Of a stretch of DNA of 64,000 nt, positions 44,551 to 54,209 are shown in pieces (within the stretch, counting starts at the first letter, position 1; each line of letters opens with the position of its first letter). The position numbers were made by a program, and so were the translations under genes. The stretch covers positions 310,001 through 374,000 of the forward strand of contig CAWAZU010000026.1 of NCBI GenBank assembly GCA_963786445.1, in the 5' to 3' direction. The stretch is from JAFKFJ01 sp963786445 (lineage in GTDB: Bacteria > Pseudomonadota > Alphaproteobacteria > Acetobacterales > Acetobacteraceae). The notes below the pieces were generated by a model that saw nothing but the letters and a program-made list of their open reading frames with translations, did not search any database and was not told the origin of the DNA.

Positions 44551-44667
44551 CGAACCGGTTTCCATTTGCGCATCGGTCGATTCCCGCAATAGACCGGGGT
44601 CGCGGTTTTCGCCACATCGGCACGACGAACGGTTGAGCCATGTCGGCTTCGGCCCTAGCTTCGCGCC

Positions 44668-45987
44668 ATGCACGCCCCCGCCCCCGTCCTGGCCGAACCC
44701 GACCCTTCGGTGGCGGAGCTGCTGGCCGCGCGCCCGCATCTGGCCATGCACGCGATGGACGGATTGCTAATGGAGGACGTGGCGCTGAACGCCGTCGCCG
44801 ATGCGCTCGGCACCCCGGTCTGGGCGTACGGCGCGGGGGTGTTGCGGCGGCGGCTGGCCGAGCTGCAGCGCGCGCTGGCGGGGCTGGCGCACGTGCATTA
44901 CGCGGTGAAGGCGAACGACCACCTCGCGGTGCTGCGCGTGCTCGCCGCCGGCGGCGCCGGCGCGGATGTGGTCAGCGGCGGCGAACTGGCGCGCGCACTG
45001 CGCGCCGGCATCGCGCCCGCGCGCATCGTGTTCTCCGGCGTCGGCAAGACCGCGGACGAAATCCGCGCCGCGCTGGCCGCGGACATCGCGCAGCTCAACG
45101 TCGAGAGCGCCGCCGAACTGGAAGCGATCTCGGCCATTGCGTCCGGCATGGGGCGCGAGGCAAAACTGGCGCTGCGCATCAATCCCGACGTGGACGCCGG
45201 GACGCACGCAAAAATCACCACCGGGCGCGCGGAGAACAAGTTCGGCATCCGCTATGCCGATGCGGCGTCGCTCTATGCCCGCGCGGCGACGCTGCCGGGC
45301 CTGCGCCCGGTCGGGCTGGCGCTGCATATCGGCAGCCAGGTGCTGGCGCTCGCCCCGTATCGCGCCGCCTTCGCCCGCGCCGCGGCACTGGTGCGCGACC
45401 TGCGCACCGCCGGCCATGACGTCAGCCGCATGGATTGCGGCGGCGGGCTCGGCATCCCCTACCGCGACGAGCTTTCCGTCACGCCCGACGCTTTTGCCGG
45501 CGCGCTGCGCGCCGCGTTCGGGGCCTTGGACCTGGAGCTGATGGTCGAGCCGGGGCGCTGGCTGGTCGGCCCGGCGGGCGTGCTGCTGGCGACCGTGCTG
45601 CTGACCAAGGAAGAAGAGCGGTTTGTGGTGCTCGATGCCGCCATGACCGAGCTGATCCGGCCGGCCATGTACGATGCCTGGCACGCGATCGTGCCGCTCT
45701 CGCCGGTGCGGGCGCGGCAGGCGGCGGCGCCGGCCGATGTCGTCGGGCCGGTGTGCGAGACCGCCGACACGTTTGCGCGCGCCCGGAACTTGCCGAAACT
45801 GCACGCCGGCGACCGGGTCGCGCTGCTGGATGCCGGCGCCTACGGGGCGGTGATGAGTTCCACCTATAACGCCCGGCCGCTGGCCCCGATCGTGCTGATC
45901 GACGGCGCGCGCTGGGCGACCATCCGGCCGCGCCAGGCCGTCGAGGAACTCTGGCGCCACGAAAGCGTCCCAGACTTCCTGGCATGA
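44668..45987 (+). CDS. lysA: diaminopimelate decarboxylase
   Basis: Fold-III PLP enzyme converting meso-diaminopimelate to L-lysine. The 439-residue product has HVHYAVKANDHLAVL (PLP Lys near 76), VVSGGELARAL, RINPDVDAGTHAKITTGRAENKFGI, ALHIGSQ, DCGGGLGIPY, VEPGRWLV and the partner-site GPVCETADTFAR with the catalytic Cys. The N-terminus is slightly long. In Rhodospirillales lysA is commonly followed by the DUF4175 gene, as here (45-nt gap). Confidence 0.95.
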   Translation: MHAPAPVLAEPDPSVAELLAARPHLAMHAMDGLLMEDVALNAVADALGTPVWAYGAGVLRRRLAELQRALAGLAHVHYAVKANDHLAVLRVLAAGGAGADVVSGGELARALRAGIAPARIVFSGVGKTADEIRAALAADIAQLNVESAAELEAISAIASGMGREAKLALRINPDVDAGTHAKITTGRAENKFGIRYADAASLYARAATLPGLRPVGLALHIGSQVLALAPYRAAFARAAALVRDLRTAGHDVSRMDCGGGLGIPYRDELSVTPDAFAGALRAAFGALDLELMVEPGRWLVGPAGVLLATVLLTKEEERFVVLDAAMTELIRPAMYDAWHAIVPLSPVRARQAAAPADVVGPVCETADTFARARNLPKLHAGDRVALLDAGAYGAVMSSTYNARPLAPIVLIDGARWATIRPRQAVEELWRHESVPDFLA

Positions 45988-46032
45988 CCCGCTTTCTGGC
46001 ATGATCCGCGCAGCTTCGGGCGAGCCCACGCG

Positions 46033-48603
46033 ATGAGCGAGCAACCGCCGGCCGACACCCAAGCGACCCTGCCGAGGCGGCTGCTTCGGCGACGCCGGCA
46101 GGCGCGGGCGGTGCTGCTGTTCGAGCGTCTTTGGCCGGCGCTGTGGCCGCCGCTCGGGCTGCTCGGCGGCTTTCTCTGCGTTGCCCTGCTCGACCTGCCG
46201 CCGCTGCTGCCGCCGCTGTTGCATGCGCTGCTGCTGCTGGCGCTGGCGGGCGCGGTGATCTTCACGCTGCTGCGCGGCCTGCGCCGGCTGCGCCTGCCCG
46301 ACGCGGCCGAAGGCGACCGGCGGCTGGAGCGCGACTCCGGCCTGCGCCACCGGCCGCTCTCGGTGCTGGCCGACCGGCCGGCGCTGCCGGGCGCGGAGGC
46401 GCTGTGGCGCGTGCATGTGGCGCGGGCGGTGGCGCAGGTCGGGCGGCTGCGCGTCGGCCTGCCGCGTCCCGGCCTGGCGGCGATCGACATGCGGGCGCTG
46501 CGCGGCGGGCTGGTGGTGGCGCTGGTGGCGTGCCTGGTGATCGCCGGCCCCGACGCGCCGGACCGGCTGCGCCGCGCGCTCACCGTCGGCTTCGTGCCGC
46601 CCCCGCCGGCGGCGGCGACCGAGTTGCAGGCCTGGATCACGCCGCCCGGCTACACCGACCTCGCGCCGGTGTTCCTCCGCCCCGAGGGCGGCGCGGTCTC
46701 GGTGCCCGCCGGCTCGCACCTGACCGTCAGCGTCTCCGGCGGGCACGGGCGGCCGGCGCTGACGCTGGCCGGACGGGCGCTGCCGTTCCAGCCGCTCGAC
46801 GCCGCCAGTTTCCAGGCCGACGAGGACTTGTCCGGCGGCGGCAGGCTGATCGTGCATCGCGGCGGCGCGGAGCTGGCCGCCTGGGACCTCACCGTGGTCG
46901 CCGACCGCGCGCCGATCGTGACCTGGCCCGAGCCGCCGGGGGCGGCGCGCGGCAGCCGGATCGCGCCGCGCACCCGGCTGCCCTGGCAGGTCGCGCACGA
47001 ATACGGCGTGGTGGCGTTGCAGGCGGAACTGACGCTGAAGGACCGCCCGCAAGCGCCGAAACTGGTCGTGACGATCCCGCTGCCCGGCGGCGCGCCGAAG
47101 CAGGCCAAGGGCGCGCAATTGCAGGATTTGACGCCGCATCCCTGGGCCGGCCTGCCCGTGATCGCGCGGCTGGTGGCGCGTGACGCACCGGGACTGGTCG
47201 GCACCAGCCCTGATGCCGTCTTCACGCTGCCGGAGCGGCAGTTCGCCAACCCGACGGCGCGCGCCATCATCGCGGTGCGCAAGGCGCTGACGCTGCACCC
47301 GCAGGCACGCGCGCCGGCGGTCGCCGACCTCGACGGCATCGGCGAACTCACAAAAGTCTGGCAGAGCGATCCCGGCGGCTACCTCAACCTGCGCACGGCG
47401 CGCGACCGGCTGTTCGACGATCGGGACGAGGCCGCGGTGCCGGCGGTGCAGGCGCAGCTCTGGCAGCTGGCGCTGCGGCTGGAGGAAGGGCTGACCGATC
47501 GCACGGCGCGCACCCTGGAACAGGCGCGGCAGGCGCTGCGCGACGCCATGAACGCCGAGAAGCGCGGCGAGAAGGTGCCGCCGAAGGAGATCGAGAAGCG
47601 CATCGAGGCGCTGGAACAGGCGATCCAGCAGCATCTGCAGGCGCTGGCCGAGCAGCTCCGGCGCGACCCGGACGCGCAGTTGGCCGATCCGCAGAGCCAG
47701 CAGATGAACGCCGAGGACGCGCAAAAACTCGCCGAGCAGATGAAGCAGGCGATCGAGCAGGGCAGGATGCAGGACGCCGAGCAGCAGATGGCGCAGCTGG
47801 AAAAGATGCTCGACGCGCTGGAGCATGCCCGGCCGATGCACCGCGACGCCGAGGCGCGGCACCGCGCGCAGCAGCGCCAGCAGGGCCAGCAGCAGCTCAA
47901 TGCCGTGCAGGACATGGTGCAGCGGGAGGGCGGCCTGCTCGACCATGCGCAGTCCCGCGACGCGGCGCCGGCCGAGCCGCCGCCGGGCGTCAAGCCCCCT
48001 GGGGCACCGGACGACGCTGCTGCGCGGCAGCGCGACGTGCGGGTGCAGCAGGCGCTGCGGCGGGCGCTCGGCGAGCTGATGCAGCAATACGGCGACCTGA
48101 TGGGAAAGATCCCGCCCAATCTCGGCGACGCCGACCAGGCGATGCGCGGGGCGGCGCAGGACTTCGCCGATGGCCAGGACGGGTCGGCGGCGGAGGACGT
48201 GCAGCAGGCGATCGAGGCGCTGCAGAAGGGCGGCCAGGCGATGAGCGAGCAGATGGCGCAGGCGTTCGGCGGCCAGCAGGACGGCGATCAGCAGGGGGAT
48301 GGACCTGGCATCGCCTTGGGCAACGGGCAGGACGGCGACCCGAACGGCCAGGGGGAAGGCAATCGGCCGTGGCGCGGCCGGCCGAGTTTCGGCCGCAGCG
48401 GCGACCAGGACACCGATCCGTTCGGCCGGCGGCCCCAGGAAGGTGCCAACGGGGCCGACGAAAGCTCCGACGTGACGCTGCCCGAGCAGATGGAGCAGGC
48501 GCGCACCCGCGCCATCCAGGAGGAACTGCGCCGCCGCGCCGGCGAACGCAGCCGCCCGCAGCAGGAACTGGACTACATCGACCGGCTGCTCAAGCAGTTC
48601 TGA
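46033..48603 (+). CDS. DUF4175 / TIGR02302 membrane-anchored coiled-coil protein
   Basis: An 856-residue protein with two or three hydrophobic segments near residues 35-80 and one near 155-172, then an extracytoplasmic beta-rich part (ITPPGYTDLAPVFLRPEGG) and a long Gln/Glu/Ala-rich helical region from about 480 on (KRIEALEQAIQQHLQALAEQ; EQMKQAIEQGRMQDAEQQMA), ending in a Gly/Gln/Asp-rich disordered stretch and the conserved LDYIDRLLKQF tail. The family is typical of alphaproteobacteria next to lysA; function is unknown but the layout suggests an envelope scaffold. No catalytic motif seen. Confidence 0.88.
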   Translation: MSEQPPADTQATLPRRLLRRRRQARAVLLFERLWPALWPPLGLLGGFLCVALLDLPPLLPPLLHALLLLALAGAVIFTLLRGLRRLRLPDAAEGDRRLERDSGLRHRPLSVLADRPALPGAEALWRVHVARAVAQVGRLRVGLPRPGLAAIDMRALRGGLVVALVACLVIAGPDAPDRLRRALTVGFVPPPPAAATELQAWITPPGYTDLAPVFLRPEGGAVSVPAGSHLTVSVSGGHGRPALTLAGRALPFQPLDAASFQADEDLSGGGRLIVHRGGAELAAWDLTVVADRAPIVTWPEPPGAARGSRIAPRTRLPWQVAHEYGVVALQAELTLKDRPQAPKLVVTIPLPGGAPKQAKGAQLQDLTPHPWAGLPVIARLVARDAPGLVGTSPDAVFTLPERQFANPTARAIIAVRKALTLHPQARAPAVADLDGIGELTKVWQSDPGGYLNLRTARDRLFDDRDEAAVPAVQAQLWQLALRLEEGLTDRTARTLEQARQALRDAMNAEKRGEKVPPKEIEKRIEALEQAIQQHLQALAEQLRRDPDAQLADPQSQQMNAEDAQKLAEQMKQAIEQGRMQDAEQQMAQLEKMLDALEHARPMHRDAEARHRAQQRQQGQQQLNAVQDMVQREGGLLDHAQSRDAAPAEPPPGVKPPGAPDDAAARQRDVRVQQALRRALGELMQQYGDLMGKIPPNLGDADQAMRGAAQDFADGQDGSAAEDVQQAIEALQKGGQAMSEQMAQAFGGQQDGDQQGDGPGIALGNGQDGDPNGQGEGNRPWRGRPSFGRSGDQDTDPFGRRPQEGANGADESSDVTLPEQMEQARTRAIQEELRRRAGERSRPQQELDYIDRLLKQF

Positions 48604-48611
48604 GCGACCAC

Positions 48612-48640
48612 CCATTTATGCAACTTGGTTGCATAAATGG
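48612..48640. terminator. AT-rich perfect 12-bp hairpin between convergent genes
   Basis: CCATTTATGCAA (48612-48623) pairs perfectly with TTGCATAAATGG (48629-48640) around CTTGG. It lies 9 nt after the DUF4175 stop and 10 nt after the Hint-gene stop. It probably ends transcription from both sides, although it has no T-tract and its AT-rich stem is unlike the local GC-rich hairpins. Confidence 0.6.
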
Positions 48641-48650
48641 CCGGCCGGTG

Positions 48651-50192
48651 TCAGCCGGTGGCTTTGCGCGGCGCGCGCCAACTCACCGCGGCCGCCGTGC
48701 CTGCGTCCTCCGCGCGCCAGCCGAGCGCCAGCGCCTGCGCGATCAGGCGGCGATAGACACGCTCGCGCACCGGGCCGGCAGTGACCAGGGGCGCGCAGCT
48801 TGCAGCGTCCCATACGCCGCGCGCGAAGTCGGCGTGCGCCAGCACCGCCGTGCCGCCATTGCCAAAAGCGGCGCGGTTGCCGGTGTCGAGATAGCTTTCC
48901 ACCGGCAGTCCCTCGGCCAGCAGCACCGAATGCTGAGGCAATTCGACGTGGTAATAGGCGACACGAGCCGTCGGCACCTGCGCCACCGTGGCGCCGTTCA
49001 GCAGGTAGCGGATGGGGATCAGCACGCAGTCCACGAACACCGCATGATCGGGCGACAGGCGCAGCGCGCGCGCGGGCCGGCCGAGGCCGAAGGCATGCGG
49101 CGCGATGCGTACCGGCCAGACCGCCTCCCGCCGAGGGTGGTGAGAGCAGTCGATACGGCGGTGGCCGATCCACACCACCGGCGCCGTGCCGTCACTGGCA
49201 AGCCGGGCGAGATCGCCGACCGCGAGCGCCTCGACCGCAACCTCGCCCCGCTCCGTCGCGATGCGCGTGCCGGCGGCGAAGCAGGCGGCCTCGGCGAACA
49301 CCGCCGTGCCGCCGTGGCCGTCCGGTGTGACCGCGAGGCGTTCGCCGGTCAGGTCGGGCAATCTTGCGAGTTGCAAATCGTACGTGGCGCCGCTCTCGGC
49401 GACGCTCAGCACGCGGGTCGTGTCATTGATCGTGGCGGAACCGCCGGACGCGAAACCGACGCTCGCGAAGTCGAGCAGGTCGTTTTGCGACACGCCGGCC
49501 ACATCGAAGCCCAGGATCGGCACGTTCGGCATGGTGGTGCCGGAAATGACCAGGATGCCGCCGTCGGTGCTGCTCGATGTGACAAAGCGGATCGAACCGC
49601 TGACGACGGCACCCGCATCGAGCGCCAGCATGCCGTTCGCCGCGATGGTCTCGCCGGTCGCCGAACCCCCGTTTGCGATCTCGAGCACGCTGCCGGAGTC
49701 GACATGCGCGCCGGAGTCGCTGCCGCCCGACAGCACGAACTCGACGCCGTCGCTGAACAAGTTGCCCAGTTCAACATGGCCGCCTGCGGACACCACCAGC
49801 ACGGCGGGCGTCGCGCCAGAGCCGAAAAACTCGGGCGCGAAGGAGGACCCGCCGTTCGCGACGACCTCGGTCCCACCGGCTTGGATCTGGTCGAGGCCAA
49901 CCGATCCGCCCGAGAGCACGATCTCCTCGCCGCCGGAATGGATGATCGAACCGCCAGCGCTCATGCCGGCGGAAACCGCGAACACGCTGCCGCCGCTGAC
50001 CACGAAACCGATCAGGCCGTCTCCCGACGAGGCCGCGAGGTCAACATCGGCCGGGATGATCACGGGAGCGGCGACCGGAACCGGGGCGAGGCTGACGATC
50101 CCGCCCCGGATCAGTGCCTCCGGAAGCAGTGAGGTAAAGGTGATCATGGAGACCGCCGAGAGAACACCCTGACCGCTGACCGTCACGCCCAT
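48651..50192 (-). CDS. Hint_2-domain protein with Gly/Ser repeat N-terminus (1)
   Basis: A 513-residue protein. Residues 1-290 hold AIDA-like repeats with recurring SGG turns (VLSGGS, IVLSGGSVGL, EVVANGGSS). From Cys304 a Hint_2 domain begins with ACFAAGTRIATERGEVAVEAL and runs on through VVWIGHRR, LSPDHAVFV, IRYLLNGATV and VESYLDTGNRAAF to the end. Hint domains cleave their own backbone at this Cys in hedgehog/intein style; this type is found in secreted alphaproteobacterial proteins. No classical signal peptide is evident, so secretion route is uncertain. Its last about 190 residues are nearly identical to the upstream tandem paralogue, whose stop overlaps this start by 10 nt. Confidence 0.85.
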   Translation of the reverse strand: MGVTVSGQGVLSAVSMITFTSLLPEALIRGGIVSLAPVPVAAPVIIPADVDLAASSGDGLIGFVVSGGSVFAVSAGMSAGGSIIHSGGEEIVLSGGSVGLDQIQAGGTEVVANGGSSFAPEFFGSGATPAVLVVSAGGHVELGNLFSDGVEFVLSGGSDSGAHVDSGSVLEIANGGSATGETIAANGMLALDAGAVVSGSIRFVTSSSTDGGILVISGTTMPNVPILGFDVAGVSQNDLLDFASVGFASGGSATINDTTRVLSVAESGATYDLQLARLPDLTGERLAVTPDGHGGTAVFAEAACFAAGTRIATERGEVAVEALAVGDLARLASDGTAPVVWIGHRRIDCSHHPRREAVWPVRIAPHAFGLGRPARALRLSPDHAVFVDCVLIPIRYLLNGATVAQVPTARVAYYHVELPQHSVLLAEGLPVESYLDTGNRAAFGNGGTAVLAHADFARGVWDAASCAPLVTAGPVRERVYRRLIAQALALGWRAEDAGTAAAVSWRAPRKATG

Positions 50193-51701
50193 GCGCGTTC
50201 TCCGTCCCGCCAGCCGATGCGCCGGCGTTGCCACGGCGCGCGCCAGCATACTGCGGCGGGTGCGCCGGTGTCCTCCGCACGCCAGCCGAGCGCCAGCGCC
50301 TGCGCGATCAGGCGGCGATAGACGCGCTCGCGCACGGGCCCGGCGGTGACCAGCGGCGCGCAGCTTGCGGCGGCCCACACGCCGCGTGCGAAATCCGGGT
50401 GCGCCAGCACCGCCGTGCCGCCATTGGCGAAGGCGGCGCGGTTGCCGGTGTCGAGATAGCTTTCCACCGGCAGTCCCTCGGCCAGCAGCACCGAATGCCG
50501 AGGCAATTCGACGTGGTAATAGGCGACATGAGCCGTCGGCACCTGCGCCACGGTGGCGCCGTTCAGCAGGTAGCGGATGGGAATCAGCACGCCGTCCACG
50601 AAGACGGCGTGGTCCGGCGAGAGCAGCAACGCGCGCGCCGGCCGGCCGAGGCCGAAGGCATCCGGGGCGATGACCACCGGCCAGACCGCTTCGGGGTGCG
50701 GATGCCGTTCGCAATCGACGTGGCGATGGCCGATCCACACCACCGGCGCCGCGCCGCCATCGGCCAGACGCACGCGAATGCCTGGCGCGAGCAATTCCAC
50801 CGCGACCGCGCCGTCCTCAGTCGCGATGGGCGTGCCCGCGGCGAAGCACGCCGCGATGATTTCCGTACCACCGTGCCCGTCCGGTTCCGCCGCCACCTGT
50901 TCCTCGCCGGGCACGGAGGGCAGGCGGATCAGGTAGAAATCGGCGACAGTGGTTCCGCCTTCCACCACTTGCAGCTGCTGATCGTTGATGCTGGCCGTGC
51001 CGTTCGGGTCGTAGGCGATGTTCGGAAGATCGATCGTGTCGTCCTGAGAATGGCCGCTCACATCGAACCCGCCGATCAGCATGGCCGGGATTAGCGTGCC
51101 GGACACGATCAGCTCGCTGTAGCCGCTGCCGCCCAGCGTGCCGTGCCCGAAACGGATATTGCCATTGATGATCGCGCCCGGGTCCACCTCCATGACGCTG
51201 CCCGGCCCGATGATCTCGCCATTCGCAGTGCCGCCGGCGACGACCTCCAGGAAGCTGCCGTCCTCGATGTTCGCGCTCGAACTCGGTGCCGCCCGACAGC
51301 ACGAACTCCGCGCCCGCGCTGAACAGCTGCGCGCCGCTGACGCGGCCACCGCTCGTCACGACGAGCACCGCCGGCGTACCGGCCGATCCGGTCAGCTCCG
51401 GCGAGAACGACGAGCCGCCGGCTCCGACGACTTCGCTGCCGCCAGGGCGGATCTGATCGAGGCCGGCCGATCCGCCGGCCGCCACCAGCTCCTCGCCGCC
51501 CGGCATGATCACGGTGCCGCCTGCGGTTGTGCCGAACACGTCCAGCACTTCGCCGCCACTGACCACATCGCCGGTCACGCTGCTGCCCGCCGGCAAAAGC
51601 ACCGGCAACGGGCCGACAAGGACCGGACCGGTATAGGACCTAAGGGCGTTCTCGAGTGTGGCGAGAAAGAGGCCAGCAGAGACTTGCATGTAACCGCTCA
51701 T
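50183..51701 (-). CDS. Hint_2-domain protein with Gly/Ser repeat N-terminus (2, frameshifted)
   Basis: Tandem paralogue of the preceding protein, about 505 residues after repair. The N-terminus reads MSGYMQVSAGLFLATLENAL and repeats such as VIMPGGEELVAAGGSAGLDQ; at 51280-51281 one extra base breaks the frame between EFVLSGGTE and SSANIEDGSFLEVVAGG. The Hint_2 domain opens at Cys285 (ACFAAGTPIATEDGAVAVELL) and is nearly identical to copy 1 up to the last residues, whereas the repeat regions differ. The pattern suggests gene duplication with homogenised Hint domains. Secreted surface role likely but unproven. Confidence 0.8.
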
Positions 51702-52047
51702 GGCCAAGCCTCCGCCGCTGACCGTGCCGTCGCTCTTACGGCAAAGGATCGGTCCGGCAAACTATCATTCGTGTCACGCGGCCGGGTGGCTGTCGGTTCA
51801 CGCCGCCTCGGCCCGGATCGCGTCGCCGAGCGTGCCCTGGAATGGCAACGCGGGCCAGGAATGGGCTTGGCCGGCGCCGCGTAGGGAGCAAGCGATGTCA
51901 CAGCATCGTCGGCTCTTGCGGTGGATCGTGGTGATCGTGACCATCCGGGTCAAGATCATCGTCCGTCCGGGTCGTGTCGCACCTTGAAAATCGAGGCGGA
52001 CCGGCAGGCTTGCCCAGCCCGCCGCCGGTCATGTTAGTATCACTGCC
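51702..52047. other. gap between Hint genes and repeat-encoded ORF B
   Basis: The first 265 bases carry the presumed promoter of the Hint pair on the minus strand; I see no clear boxes and no gene. From 51967 the sequence belongs to repeat copy B. Around 51900-51965 there are short GTGATCGTGA / ATCATCGTC tandem-like runs. Confidence 0.45.
52010..52040 (+). promoter_or_regulatory. conserved promoter-like pair, copy B
   Basis: TTGCCC (52010-52015), 19 bp, TAGTAT (52035-52040), then 7 nt to the ATG at 52048, exactly as in copy A although the spacer between the boxes has diverged. Consistent with a leaderless transcript. Confidence 0.4.
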
Positions 52048-52638
52048 ATGCCGCCCGCCGCTTCCCCCGCCCTGGCCGACCGTTTTGCCCATCTGGTCGA
52101 GGGGCTGCGCCGCGCCATCGCCGCCCGCGGCGCCGAAATCGGGCTCGCCCTGCCGCTGATGCTGCTGCTCTGGTCGCGGCTGCGCCGCACCGCGGAGCGG
52201 TTCGCCCGCCTCGCGGAAAAAGTCCGCGCAGGCACGCTGCCGCCGCCGCGCCGCCGCCCGCGCTCTCCCCGCCCGGCCCAACCTCCGCCGCCCCGGCTGC
52301 CGCGCGGCTTCGCCTGGCTGCTGCGCCGGCTGCCGCAGGCCGCCGCCGCCGCCTCGCAGTTGCAGCACCTGCTCGCCGATCCCGCGATGGCCGACCTGCT
52401 CGCCGCCGCGCCGCAGGCCGGGCGGCTGCTCCGCCCGCTCTGCCAAATGCTGGGCGTCCGCCCGCCGCCGGCGCGGAGCCTGTCCTCGGGCCGGAAGCAG
52501 GCCGGTCCCGTGGGCCCGCCACCGCCGGTCCGGCCGACCGCCACGTCCCGCCCCGCCTGCCGCCCCCGCCCGCCGCCGCGCGCGCGGCCCCGCGTCCTCT
52601 CCCCGCCCGTCCCCGGCATCCCGCCCATTCCCGCCTGA
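52048..52638 (+). CDS. repeat-encoded small Pro/Arg-rich protein (copy B)
   Basis: A 196-residue homologue of the product at 19921-20475. Shared segments: AASPALADRF, VEGLRRAIAARGA, LALPLMLLLWSRLRRTAERFAR (hydrophobic segment), LPQAAAAASQLQHLLADPAMAD, AAPQAGRLLRPLCQMLGVRPPP. The tail holds an extra block (RSLSSGRKQAGPVGPP) not in copy A. Function unknown; possibly membrane-associated. It has no ribosome site and lies between the divergent Hint genes and the convergent aminotransferase gene. Confidence 0.5.
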   Translation: MPPAASPALADRFAHLVEGLRRAIAARGAEIGLALPLMLLLWSRLRRTAERFARLAEKVRAGTLPPPRRRPRSPRPAQPPPPRLPRGFAWLLRRLPQAAAAASQLQHLLADPAMADLLAAAPQAGRLLRPLCQMLGVRPPPARSLSSGRKQAGPVGPPPPVRPTATSRPACRPRPPPRARPRVLSPPVPGIPPIPA

Positions 52639-52811
52639 CCGCGCGGCGCCCCCGCACGCCCACAATGTTCCGACATAGAAACATACCAGCCTGCGAAGGG
52701 AGAGCAGGCGTTTTGCGGTCGTTCGAGTTGAAACTGAAACGGCGTCACTGCCTCCGTCCGCGGTAGGGGCGGCGCCGGCCCTGCGAGGGGCTGGCGCTCT
52801 CCCTGGCGCCG

Positions 52812-54137
52812 CTACGCCGCCTCCGCCCGGATCGCCTCGCCCAGCGTGCCGAAAATGCGGTCGATGTGCGGCCGCTCGGCGATCAGCGGCGGCGACAGCG
52901 CGATGATGTCGCCGGTGGTGCGGATCAGCACGCCGGCGTCGAAGCAGCGATGGAACACGCGCCCCGCCCGGTCGGCCGGCTTGCCGGCGCGCGGCTGCAG
53001 CTCGATGCCGGCGACCAGCCCGAAATTGCGGATGTCGATGACGTTCGGCAGCCCCTTCAGGCTGTGCGCCGCGTCCTCGAAATACCCCTCCATCGCGCGC
53101 GCGCGCGCCGGCAAATCCTCCGCCACGTGCAGGTCGATCGCGGCGACCGCGGCGGCGGCGGCGAGCGGATGGCCGGAATACGTGTAGCCGTGGAACAGCT
53201 CTATTCCTGCCGGCGCGTTGTCCACGATGGCGCGGAAAATGCGGTCGTGGACGGCCACGGCGCCCATCGGCACCGCGGCGTTGGTCAGCCCCTTCGCCAT
53301 CGTCAGGATGTCCGGCGCGACGCCCACGCGCTCGCTGCCGAAGAACGTGCCGAGCCGGCCGAAGCCGGTGATGACCTCGTCGAAGATCAGCAGGATGCCG
53401 TGCTTGTCGCAAAGCTCGCGCAGGCGTTGCAGGTAGCCCACCGGCGGCACCAGCACGCCGGTCGATCCGGCCAGCGGCTCGACCATCACGGCGGCGATGG
53501 TGTCGCCGTGCAGCGCCACCATGCCGTCCAGCGCGTCCGCCAGATGCGCGCCCCAGGTCGGCTGGCCGCGGGTGAAGGCGGTGTGCTGCGGCGCGTGCGT
53601 GTGCGGCAGGTGATCGACATAGGGCAGCTGCGCGCCGAACTGTTTGCGGTTGCCGCCGATGCCGCCGACCGAGATGCCGCCGAAGCCGACGCCGTGATAG
53701 CCGCGCTCCCGCCCGATCAGCCGCACGCGCTGGCCCTCGCCGCGCGCGCGATGATAGGCCAGCGCGATCTTCAGCGCCGTGTCGGCGCTCTCCGAGCCGG
53801 AGTTGGTGAAGAACACGTGGTCCAGCCCCTGCGGCGTGTGGTCCGCGATTTTCGCCGCCGCCTGGAAGGCGACCGGGTGGCCGAGCTGGAAGGTCGGGGC
53901 GAAATCCAGCGTCGCCGCCTGGCGCTGGATCGCCTCGGTGATCTCGCGGCGGCCGTGGCCGGCGTTGACGCACCACAGGCCCGCGGTGCCGTCGATGACA
54001 TCCCGCCCGTCGGTCGTGTAGTAGGTCATGCCCTCGGCGCGCGCGAGCATCCGGGGGGTCGATTTGTAGGCCCGGTTGGCGGTGAACGGCATCCAGAACG
54101 CTTCGAGATTGTTCGGGCGGGCGGCGATCTCGTTCAT
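52812..54137 (-). CDS. class III omega-aminotransferase (beta-alanine:pyruvate type)
   Basis: A 441-residue PLP enzyme. EAFWMPFTANRAYKS opens the protein as in omega-amino acid:pyruvate aminotransferases; FFTNSGSESADTALKIA binds phosphate, IFDEVITGFGRLGTFFGSE holds the PLP Asp region, LTMAKGLTNAAVPMGAV the Schiff-base Lys and GYTYSGHPLAAAAA follows. Likely transfers an amino group from beta-alanine or another omega-amino acid to pyruvate. Monocistronic, divergent from the GST gene. Precise donor not predictable. Confidence 0.88.
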   Translation of the reverse strand: MNEIAARPNNLEAFWMPFTANRAYKSTPRMLARAEGMTYYTTDGRDVIDGTAGLWCVNAGHGRREITEAIQRQAATLDFAPTFQLGHPVAFQAAAKIADHTPQGLDHVFFTNSGSESADTALKIALAYHRARGEGQRVRLIGRERGYHGVGFGGISVGGIGGNRKQFGAQLPYVDHLPHTHAPQHTAFTRGQPTWGAHLADALDGMVALHGDTIAAVMVEPLAGSTGVLVPPVGYLQRLRELCDKHGILLIFDEVITGFGRLGTFFGSERVGVAPDILTMAKGLTNAAVPMGAVAVHDRIFRAIVDNAPAGIELFHGYTYSGHPLAAAAAVAAIDLHVAEDLPARARAMEGYFEDAAHSLKGLPNVIDIRNFGLVAGIELQPRAGKPADRAGRVFHRCFDAGVLIRTTGDIIALSPPLIAERPHIDRIFGTLGEAIRAEAA

Positions 54138-54209
54138 GTCCGGCTCCCTGGGCTGACTGGCCGGTCAGGTTCGCGCGTTCCCGCGCACGCGGCAAGGGAG
54201 GGGGACTTC

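Larger units (their letters stand above)
51967..52736 (+). repeat. dispersed repeat, copy B
   Basis: About 770 bp, similar throughout to copy A (19840-20574). The left edge keeps CCGGGTCGTGTCG but lacks the other half of the palindrome found at copy A. The right edge ends with TTGCGGTCGTTCGAGTTG and AAACTG as in A, after which the sequences diverge (copy B has GAAACGGCGTCACTGCC where A has CGTCACTGCC). Differences inside are scattered substitutions plus in-frame codon insertions in the Pro-rich tail. Confidence 0.75.
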
